This document shows, one piece after another, positions 57,971-64,000 of a stretch of 64,000 nt of DNA. Origin of the DNA: Oenococcus kitaharae DSM 17330. GTDB lineage: Bacteria > Bacillota > Bacilli > Lactobacillales > Lactobacillaceae. The DNA is taken from NCBI RefSeq assembly GCF_000241055.1, contig NZ_CM001398.1, forward strand, positions 1,413,163-1,477,162. Direction: 5' to 3'. Each line of letters begins with the position of its first letter. The stretch's first letter is position 1. The translations under genes were made by a program, and so were the position numbers. Under the pieces are notes generated by a model. It saw nothing but the letters and a program-made list of their open reading frames with translations, ran no database searches and was not told where the DNA came from.

Positions 57971-58767
57971 TTAAACGTTTTTCTCTCTTAATTTTTACGG
58001 CCATGTTGGCCTTAACCACCTTATTTACACTTTCGAGCCAAGCCAAGAAACCCTTCAGTGGGCAAACGATCAAAGTTGCGACAAGTCCAAATTTCCCACC
58101 TTTTGAAAATAAAGTCGTCGATTCGGCAGGCAATTCGAAAATCGTTGGTTTTGATATTGATTTGTTGAAAAAACTGTCAAAAGACTTGGGATTTAAATTC
58201 AGTCTGCAGGAAACTGACTTCAGCGGTCTGATGGGATATTTGCAGTCTAACCGTGCAGATCTGGTTATTTCCGGCATGACAGCAACGCCTGAGCGGGCAA
58301 AGAATGTCGATTTCTCAACGCATTATTTCAATGCTAAAACCGCTATTCTTCATCCAAAAAATATTAAAATCAAATCGGTCAAAGATTTAAAAAATCTGAA
58401 AGTAGCAGCTGTTTTTAATACACAATATGTGGATCAGGTCAAAAAAATGGGTGCAAAAGTCACAGCACTAGACACAGGTACACTTGTTGCACAAGATTTA
58501 TGGAATGGCAGCGTCCAAGGTGCTATCATGGATCAAACTAAAGCACAAGATTTGATCAAAAGCCACAAAGGCTACAGTTACTACGTATTTACCAATAAAG
58601 AATTAAAACTGAGTCAGCCAAACACGTTCTCAATTGCATTTCCAAAGAACAAGGAGGCAAAACTTCAAAAAGCAATCAACAAGAAAATAAAATTATATAA
58701 AAAGAATGGGACGCTTAAAAAACTCGCCACAAGATGGATGGGCAAAAAAGTCGCCGCATATCAATGA
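57967..58767 (+). CDS. Amino-acid ABC transporter substrate-binding protein
   Basis: 266 residues of the SBP_bac_3 family: signal peptide (FSLLIFTAMLALTTLFTLSS), IKVATSPNFPPFEN, then SGMTATPERAKNVDFSTHYF (the Arg that usually holds the ligand carboxylate) and a C-terminal LYKKNGTLKKLATRWMG. It overlaps the permease by 4 bp. There is no Cys in the protein, so no lipobox; Gram-positive binding proteins are usually lipoproteins. Being co-transcribed with argHG, arginine, citrulline, ornithine or aspartate are candidate ligands (inference). Confidence 0.93.
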   Translation: MIKRFSLLIFTAMLALTTLFTLSSQAKKPFSGQTIKVATSPNFPPFENKVVDSAGNSKIVGFDIDLLKKLSKDLGFKFSLQETDFSGLMGYLQSNRADLVISGMTATPERAKNVDFSTHYFNAKTAILHPKNIKIKSVKDLKNLKVAAVFNTQYVDQVKKMGAKVTALDTGTLVAQDLWNGSVQGAIMDQTKAQDLIKSHKGYSYYVFTNKELKLSQPNTFSIAFPKNKEAKLQKAINKKIKLYKKNGTLKKLATRWMGKKVAAYQ

Positions 58768-58772
58768 CAAAC

Positions 58773-58801
58773 AAAAACCAAGCCTACGCTTGGTTTTTTT
58801 A
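58773..58801. terminator. Bidirectional intrinsic terminator
   Basis: AAAACCAAGC (58774-58783), loop CTAC, GCTTGGTTTT, T-runs both ways. Ends the arginine operon and the convergent redox operon, whose last stop codon (58799-58801) lies in the T-run. Confidence 0.9.
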
Positions 58802-60106
58802 AAAGTTGAATTTTTCATAATAAATACGCCGGGCGCGAATACCGTATTGGCGAAGCAGGCCGCGATAACCGATCATCATCCGATTTGAACCCGACATGAG
58901 AAAGGTTGCTTGGTCATGAACCCTGTTTGGCACAATCTGAGATAATTTTTGCAAATTCAAGCGATGTATTGATTCAAAATAGTGAAAACGCGGATTATTT
59001 TCGGCTATTTTTTGCATCAACTGCCGATAAACTAATTCTTTTTCATCGGAGACAGTCCAGATAAAATAGATTTCCTTGCCAGCGGCATATTGCATGGCCA
59101 GATTAATCAAAGGAAAAGCACCTGTGCCGCCAGCCAGCATGACCACTGACTGACCGTCAGCCGTTAATTCCCGCATCCGGTCATCCAAAGTGCCGTAAGG
59201 ACCATCAATTCTGGCAGTCTCACCAACTCGTAACTGGGCAATACGGCTCGAAAAATCACCATCCGCACGAATTGCCAACGTTACCTCACGAGCAGCTGCA
59301 TCGAAATTAACGAAAGAAAACGGATGGAGTTCCTTCATGTCGGCTATTTCCGGAAAAGCAATGAAGAGATAGTCCCCTGGGTGGTAGTTGTTCAAAATCC
59401 TTTGATTGCCTGAGTTGAATTTCAGTGTGATTTGCGTGACGCGAGATGCTAAGTGTTTAACTTGAGACACGTTTGCCCGGCTATAGCCACGGAATTTGCG
59501 AATAAAGAATATCGTGTAGGCTGAAAAAACAAAAAGCGAATACAAGATAAAAAGCCAGGCAAAGGATTGGATCTGCATGATGTAGCCAATCAGCAAAACA
59601 TGAATAAAGACAAAGAATGTCGCCACAATATTCAAGCGGTGCAGCCAGATCGTGACCTCATGATGAAAAAGATTCTTTTCGAAGAAACGCACGATCGTCC
59701 GTAAAAACTGGACACGTGCCGTTAGCCAATCACTCAAAAACAAAAGCGAATAAGCGGCCACAGCAATCATAATCCACAAGCCTAAATCTCCAGTTAACTT
59801 AATCAACCCATCAGAGGGCGACATTTCAGTATGCAGATAAGCTAATACAATCAAGCTTAGGCCCAGAAATGCGTGGACAAAATACATGGATGGCAGCCCG
59901 ATTAAACGATCCAGCCATTTGGGTTTAGTGCTGACAAAAATAACAAATAGCATCCAGACATAGGCAATTGTGCCCAATTGGATACCAAGGATAGCTGAGG
60001 CGGAGCTTGGCAAGCCTAAAGCCAGCGCCTGCAATAACGGCAGAGGCAATAGGAAGATAGCTGCTGACCAGAACAGTCCTAATAAATAGCGATGACTTTT
60101 AAGCAT
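58799..60106 (-). CDS. Ferric-reductase/NOX-like transmembrane oxidoreductase
   Basis: 435 residues. About six membrane helices (1-210) carry two His pairs, H78/H92 and H156/H169, with 13 and 12 residues between them, the spacing of the two heme ligands pairs in NOX/ferric reductases. The C-terminal half is an FNR-type domain: HPFSFVNF (flavin binding) near 257 and MLAGGTGAFPLINLAM near 315 (nucleotide binding). It should carry electrons from cytosolic NAD(P)H across the membrane, here probably to the flavinylated protein encoded upstream. It overlaps apbE by 8 bp. Heme would have to come from outside, as no heme synthesis genes are seen. Confidence 0.88.
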   Translation of the reverse strand: MLKSHRYLLGLFWSAAIFLLPLPLLQALALGLPSSASAILGIQLGTIAYVWMLFVIFVSTKPKWLDRLIGLPSMYFVHAFLGLSLIVLAYLHTEMSPSDGLIKLTGDLGLWIMIAVAAYSLLFLSDWLTARVQFLRTIVRFFEKNLFHHEVTIWLHRLNIVATFFVFIHVLLIGYIMQIQSFAWLFILYSLFVFSAYTIFFIRKFRGYSRANVSQVKHLASRVTQITLKFNSGNQRILNNYHPGDYLFIAFPEIADMKELHPFSFVNFDAAAREVTLAIRADGDFSSRIAQLRVGETARIDGPYGTLDDRMRELTADGQSVVMLAGGTGAFPLINLAMQYAAGKEIYFIWTVSDEKELVYRQLMQKIAENNPRFHYFESIHRLNLQKLSQIVPNRVHDQATFLMSGSNRMMIGYRGLLRQYGIRARRIYYEKFNF

Positions 60107-60944
60107 AAATTAACTCCTTTTGATCGACAATCCGATTGTTCTGCCAACGTTCTGCAATTTTGCCATAGCTGATTCTCATGCCGGAACCATCAATCGCTTT
60201 CAGCCAACTATGATCCGAAATACTCGTGGTCGCGATTGCGGTTGCCCAAATGTCGGCTTCCGTCAAAGAATCACTAATCACACTGCTGCTGATAATATCA
60301 GTAGTTCGTGTGCCTATTGCACGGTTTTGGGCAATGTTAACCAGGTGATGGCCGCGCTCAACTGTTCCAGAACTGGCGATTGCACCAGAGGTCATAGCCA
60401 GTTTGGCAGCAACTTTTCTAGTATCAAAGGGATCCGCAATTCCAAGCTGCCAGACCCAATTACTGCCAGGACGTGTAACAAACTGCATATCGCCGCCGCC
60501 AATTAGATTTGCTGCAATAAAATCATCTTCGGCCAATAGCGGAAACAGAAAGCGTTTAGCAGCCTGTTCGATGGCCCAGCCTTTTACTAGTCCGGTTGGA
60601 TCATATTGCTGTCTGCCAGCATAATCGGCCGAAAATAAATGTTGCGTCTTTTCCTCGGCCCAGCTGCTGACGGCATAAACCATTTGAAAATCCTGACTTG
60701 TTTTCTCAAACATCAGCCTGTCCTGATTAAAAGCTGTCAGCTCAGAGTCTACACGAAATGGTGAAAATACTTGATCAATATGCTTCATATAGTCGTGGAC
60801 GACCTTCGCCTGCTCTAACACAAGCCTGTTCGCTCTGGCGAATGGTTGTGTGATAATCACCTGTATCGTAAAAGGAATTGTCATTTCTTGGAACACAACA
60901 GTCAGCATGGTCCGATTTTGAATTTGTTTTGAGTATAGAGGCAT
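60099..60944 (-). CDS. apbE: FAD:protein FMN transferase (ApbE family)
   Basis: Attaches FMN from FAD to a Thr/Ser in a target protein. 281 residues from the ATG at 60944 (AAAGGA 8 nt upstream; the longer frame would lie inside the FMN-binding gene). Family regions: YDPTGLVKGWAIEQAAKRF near 160, AANLIGGGDMQF near 185, TSGAIASSGTVERGHH near 225 and DSLTEADIWATAIA near 258. Many ApbE proteins are exported lipoproteins; this one shows no signal peptide or lipobox, so it may act inside the cell before its target is exported. The target is surely the adjacent SGAT-motif protein. Confidence 0.9.
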   Translation of the reverse strand: MPLYSKQIQNRTMLTVVFQEMTIPFTIQVIITQPFARANRLVLEQAKVVHDYMKHIDQVFSPFRVDSELTAFNQDRLMFEKTSQDFQMVYAVSSWAEEKTQHLFSADYAGRQQYDPTGLVKGWAIEQAAKRFLFPLLAEDDFIAANLIGGGDMQFVTRPGSNWVWQLGIADPFDTRKVAAKLAMTSGAIASSGTVERGHHLVNIAQNRAIGTRTTDIISSSVISDSLTEADIWATAIATTSISDHSWLKAIDGSGMRISYGKIAERWQNNRIVDQKELIYA

Positions 60945-60949
60945 TGCTA

Positions 60950-61435
60950 TTATCCTTTGGACTGGTTCAAAGCATTCTGCAAAGACTTCGTGAATCCCTG
61001 CCAAGTCTCAGTCGCGCCGCTGACGGCCTGAATTTTAGAGGAATTAGCCTGAACCGATTCGCTCTCGTAGGTTGGCAACGCAATTTGGCTGACCCGCTGG
61101 TCGTGTGGATTGGTATTTGGATATTCCAGCGTGCTGACACTGGCGATTTTGCCGTTTTTAATTAAGACGCGGACTCGAACTCTTCCCCAGCGAATACGAA
61201 CCGCACTGCCTGTATAGCTCCCGTCTCGGTATGCACCTGAAGATGATGGTGCTGCCGAACCGCTGCTGGCACTGCTGATAGATGATGACGCAGCCGGGGC
61301 TGCCTGGCTGTTAGTGTTTGCCTGTGTTGTCACTGTACGAGGATCGGCCTTTTTAAAAAAGAGCAGATAACCGTCAATGGCAATTGCAAAGGCCAAAACA
61401 ATACTAATAATAAATGCAGTTAGTTTTTTTAACAT
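60950..61435 (-). CDS. Membrane-anchored FMN-binding domain protein
   Basis: 161 residues: N-terminal membrane anchor (LTAFIISIVLAFAIAIDGYL), a Ser/Ala-rich linker (about 40-68), then an FMN-binding domain with the flavinylation site AVSGATETW, where the Thr of SGAT is the expected FMN attachment residue. Topology places the domain outside the membrane. Related domains occur in RnfG/NqrC and in extracellular-electron-transfer proteins such as PplA. Likely electron acceptor of the ferric-reductase-like protein. GAAGGA precedes the ATG. Confidence 0.9.
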   Translation of the reverse strand: MLKKLTAFIISIVLAFAIAIDGYLLFFKKADPRTVTTQANTNSQAAPAASSSISSASSGSAAPSSSGAYRDGSYTGSAVRIRWGRVRVRVLIKNGKIASVSTLEYPNTNPHDQRVSQIALPTYESESVQANSSKIQAVSGATETWQGFTKSLQNALNQSKG

Positions 61436-61463
61436 GTTTCATATCCTTCACTATTTTTTTAAA

Positions 61464-62876
61464 CTATCCCTGCAAAATCAGTTCAAAAATTGTCCCTTGC
61501 GGGTGATTATCCGAAATACGAATCTGAATATTCTGCCGATCAGCCAGTTTTTTAACAATGGCCAATCCTAAGCCGGAACCAGGTACCTGGCTGCTGTGCG
61601 AGGCATCGACTCGATAAAACCGCTCAAATATTTTCTCCCGTTCCTGAGGCGAAATTCCCTGCCCCTGGTCGGCAACAGAAATGTGTGTCTGACCGTCTTT
61701 CTGCCAGGCAGAAATGGTGATCGTGGATTTCTTTGGACTATATTTGCTAGCGTTTTCCATCAAAGCAAGCAGAATTTCCCGCAATTGCTCCAAATCAGCC
61801 TTAGCATAAATGTCTGTTGGAAAATCCGTCTTGATCGTTTGCCCGAATGCAACGTTATCGCTAATATCAGCCAATAATGCCCCAATATCAACGAGTGTGA
61901 TCTCTAATGGATTTCCTTGTGCATGCGACAAATTCAATAGATTTTCGACTAAATGCTGCATCCGCTGCGTTTCTGATGAGATATATTTCAGAGAATCAGC
62001 AATAATTTCCGGGTGTTGTTTCCCACGGCGTGCAATCAATTTCAAGTGCCCATTGATAGCAGCAATTGGTGTTTTCAATTCATGTGAGGCATCAGAGACA
62101 AATTGTTTTTCCAATTTTTCTTTCTCCGACAAAGCGTCTAGCAATTGATTAAAGGAGCTTGCTAATTCATGGACTTCAATAGGTGTGGCTGGTTCCGGCA
62201 AACGGTAATTTGGCTCCTTGCCGTCCTCTGTCAGGTCCTGGCTATTGTGCTTGATAGCTGTGCTGACTTCACTCAACGAGCGCGTCAAGGACTGAGACAG
62301 CTGCCAAACACGCCAAATACCAAATATCAGCAATAAGGCAATCACGATCAGAACCGTACTCAAAGTAATCCTGATAATATCTACGACTTTATATAAATTA
62401 ATCCAGACCGTAAAATGGTTGCCATATTGAGTCGCACTTTGCGTAAAGTAGAAATGGTATGAGTCGAAATCATACCAAGATTTCATATCCAACAAATAGT
62501 GTTTGGAAAAAAACAAAGCATGATGCTTCTTGTTAGCAACTCGGGCAGCATGTTCGGAATAGAAAGTCTTGTTCGTGTGTGATTGAGCCTTGATAAAAAT
62601 GGTTTCATTATCAAAGACGTTGTTTCGCATCCAGATCTGCCAATCCCGGGCCGAATCGATGTTAGTCTTTTGCAAACTTTGCAAGTATTGGCCGGCTTCT
62701 TGAGACTGGTTCTGTACCAATTGGTAGCCCAGTACAGCTGGCAGCGAGATACCCATCCCCAGCGTAATCATGACCAGTAAAAACATATAAGAAGAGGTCA
62801 TGATGGCCGCACTACTGTTTTTTAATGGCCTGATTTTTTCAAGAAAGCTCCTGAAAGATTGTCTGATTTTCGTCAC
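61464..62876 (-). CDS. Sensor histidine kinase
   Basis: 470 residues: TM1 (about 25-50), extracellular sensor region of about 115 residues, TM2 (about 166-190), HAMP, HisKA with phospho-acceptor H265 in DASHELKTPIAAINGH, and HATPase_c (NASKYSPK, DQGQGIS, GSGLGLAIVKKL). It begins with GTG 1 bp after the response regulator stop. The ligand is unknown; the operon suggests a redox, metal or envelope signal. Confidence 0.93.
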   Translation of the reverse strand: MTKIRQSFRSFLEKIRPLKNSSAAIMTSSYMFLLVMITLGMGISLPAVLGYQLVQNQSQEAGQYLQSLQKTNIDSARDWQIWMRNNVFDNETIFIKAQSHTNKTFYSEHAARVANKKHHALFFSKHYLLDMKSWYDFDSYHFYFTQSATQYGNHFTVWINLYKVVDIIRITLSTVLIVIALLLIFGIWRVWQLSQSLTRSLSEVSTAIKHNSQDLTEDGKEPNYRLPEPATPIEVHELASSFNQLLDALSEKEKLEKQFVSDASHELKTPIAAINGHLKLIARRGKQHPEIIADSLKYISSETQRMQHLVENLLNLSHAQGNPLEITLVDIGALLADISDNVAFGQTIKTDFPTDIYAKADLEQLREILLALMENASKYSPKKSTITISAWQKDGQTHISVADQGQGISPQEREKIFERFYRVDASHSSQVPGSGLGLAIVKKLADRQNIQIRISDNHPQGTIFELILQG

Positions 62877-62877
62877 T

Positions 62878-63564
62878 TTAATCTGCTCTCAAAACATAGC
62901 CCACACCGCGTACGGTTTGGATTAATTTAGGTTGAAAATTTTTGTCGATTTTTTGACGCAAGTATCTGATGTAAACATCCGCAGTATTATATTGGCCGCC
63001 GAAATCTTCACCCCAGACATTGTCCAGCAAGTTGTCCCGGCTGACAGCCTTGCCCGCGTTTTCAATCAAATAAGTTAATAGTTGAAATTCTCTTTGAGTC
63101 AGGCTGATCGGTAATCCGCCACGAAACACACGATGGGCATCCAAATCTAAAATAAGATCAGCTACCTGAAAACGGTGTTTGGCCGGCTGCTGCTCGCGTC
63201 TGAGCACCACTCGCAATCTTGCTAACAACTCTTCGATTTCAAAGGGCTTGGTAATATAATCATCAGCACCCGAATCCAAGGCAGCCACCTTATCGCCAAC
63301 ATCATTCTTAGCTGTCATAAGGATAATCGGTACTTGACTTTTTGACTTCCTGATACGCCGTAATAACTCCAGACCGTTTCGGCGCGGCAGCATCCAATCT
63401 AATAATATGACGCTAACACGATCGGCATTCTGCTCAAAAATATCAAAGCCGCTTTCGCCGTCAGTGGCAGTCAGTACATCATAGTCCTCAAACTGCAATT
63501 CAGTTTTTAAATATGCAACAATTGCTTCTTCATCTTCAATGATTAAAATAACTGGTTTTGTCAC
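62878..63564 (-). CDS. OmpR-family response regulator
   Basis: 228 residues: receiver domain with D56 in VILLDWMLPRRNG and Lys in MTAKND, then a winged-helix DNA-binding domain (LTQREFQLLTYLIENAGKAV, YIRYLRQKIDKNF, VRGVGYVLR). I start at the GTG at 63564, which has AAAAGGAG at proper distance; the TTG at 63570 directly follows that site and cannot be used. Transcribed with the kinase downstream. Confidence 0.95.
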   Translation of the reverse strand: MTKPVILIIEDEEAIVAYLKTELQFEDYDVLTATDGESGFDIFEQNADRVSVILLDWMLPRRNGLELLRRIRKSKSQVPIILMTAKNDVGDKVAALDSGADDYITKPFEIEELLARLRVVLRREQQPAKHRFQVADLILDLDAHRVFRGGLPISLTQREFQLLTYLIENAGKAVSRDNLLDNVWGEDFGGQYNTADVYIRYLRQKIDKNFQPKLIQTVRGVGYVLRAD

Positions 63565-63597
63565 AATCAACTCCTTTTATGATTTTAAATCTATTTT

Positions 63598-63999
63598 TCA
63601 AGCAGAAATACGTTCCGATCTGCTTAAGGGTTTTAATCCTTGTTTTGTAAAGGCTGCCATACCCAGCGCAAGCAGCACGCTGGCAAGAACATCGCTAGGA
63701 AAATGAACTTGTAGATATATTCGGCTTAAAGCAATGATCAATAACCAAATAACTAATCCTATCCTAGCCATTTCCCGCATACGCTGTTTTTTCAGGTTTG
63801 CGACCATAAAGTGCCAAACAAGAAAGACGAACAAAGCTGTGCTGAAAACGTGACCGGAAGGAAAGGAAAATCCTGTATCTTTGATCAGCATCGTTTCAGG
63901 GCGCGGCCTCCTAACTAGTTCTTTTAATAAGAAACAAACCGCGTTGCCCGATAACAGCAGCATGGTCGCCCACACAGCCTCAATGTATCGCTGCCGGCG
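63598..63999 (-). CDS. PAP2-family phosphatase, 5' end outside the window
   Basis: The frame is open to the window edge. The three PAP2 motifs are present: KELVRRPRP, FPSGHVFSTA and ALSRIYLQVHFPSDV, in a protein with several membrane helices. Such enzymes hydrolyse lipid phosphates such as undecaprenyl diphosphate or phosphatidate. It ends 33 bp before the response regulator start and probably is in the same transcript. An internal GTG (63975) is not needed, as the frame continues upstream. Confidence 0.9.
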   Translation of the reverse strand, partial: RRQRYIEAVWATMLLLSGNAVCFLLKELVRRPRPETMLIKDTGFSFPSGHVFSTALFVFLVWHFMVANLKKQRMREMARIGLVIWLLIIALSRIYLQVHFPSDVLASVLLALGMAAFTKQGLKPLSRSERISA

Positions 64000-64000
64000 C

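Noticed and set aside
1-64000. Insertion sequences, prophage genes, CRISPR arrays, rRNA operon or replication origin
   Set aside because: No transposase, integrase, regular repeat-spacer pattern, rRNA sequence or DnaA-box cluster was seen anywhere in the window.

Overview
The window is chromosomal DNA of a low-to-mid GC Gram-positive lactic acid bacterium of the Oenococcus/Leuconostoc group. The evidence is PolC-type replicase, a glycine T-box, rpsU-yqeY-phoH-ybeY-dgkA-era-recO order, GlnR-glnA, KxYKxGKxW-type export of a GH70 dextransucrase, and no heme or respiratory genes. The 1518-residue dextransucrase recalls, from memory, DSR-OK of Oenococcus kitaharae, so that species or a close relative is my best guess. 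I saw no insertion sequence, prophage, CRISPR array or rRNA. Species assignment is inference; gene families are read from the sequence.

Layout. 1-9.6 kb (mostly minus): the end of a membrane protein, then pepT, trmK, rpoD and dnaG, then the T-box-controlled glyQ / SseB-like / glyS unit. 9.7-10.6 kb: a lone plus-strand proline iminopeptidase. 10.7-16.2 kb (minus): rpsU, yqeY, phoH, ybeY, dgkA, era, recO and an M20 peptidase. 16.2-28.1 kb (minus): a long information/envelope unit, rpsB-tsf-pyrH-frr-uppS-cdsA-rseP-proS-polC. 28.2-32.2 kb: a TrmN6/GIY-YIG fusion, plsC, yneF, a ynzC-like gene, lexA with its SOS box, tRNA-Ser and a CPBP protease. 32.2-36.2 kb: comEA-comEC-holA. 36.2-39.2 kb: rplU-rpmA-pepP with an L21 leader, and tRNA-Arg. 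39.2-49.6 kb (minus): two unknown genes, glnRA, miaA, glpQ, proCBA, a DUF711/ACT pair and folD. 49.9-54.4 kb: the dextransucrase. 54.4-58.8 kb: argH-argG plus an amino-acid permease and binding protein. 58.8-64 kb (minus): a PAP2 phosphatase, a two-component system and a flavin/heme electron-transfer trio.

How it works together. The arginine block looks like a biosynthesis-plus-uptake operon. Its leader carries an 18-codon reading frame ending in two Arg codons, directly followed by a strong intrinsic terminator, which suggests arginine attenuation. The last block encodes a membrane-anchored FMN-acceptor protein, its ApbE flavin transferase and a NOX/ferric-reductase-like membrane protein, behind a sensor kinase and response regulator.

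Several core genes are unusual. DnaG lacks the His zinc ligand, L27 keeps an N-terminal extension but has lost the Prp cleavage motif and the neighbouring prp gene, MiaA lacks most of its insertion domain, argH is broken near its 3' end, and the PolC PHP domain has lost metal ligands. Several genes (dnaG, folD, plsC) have promoter elements so close to the start codon that leaderless translation is likely. All promoter, terminator and RNA-structure calls were made by eye.
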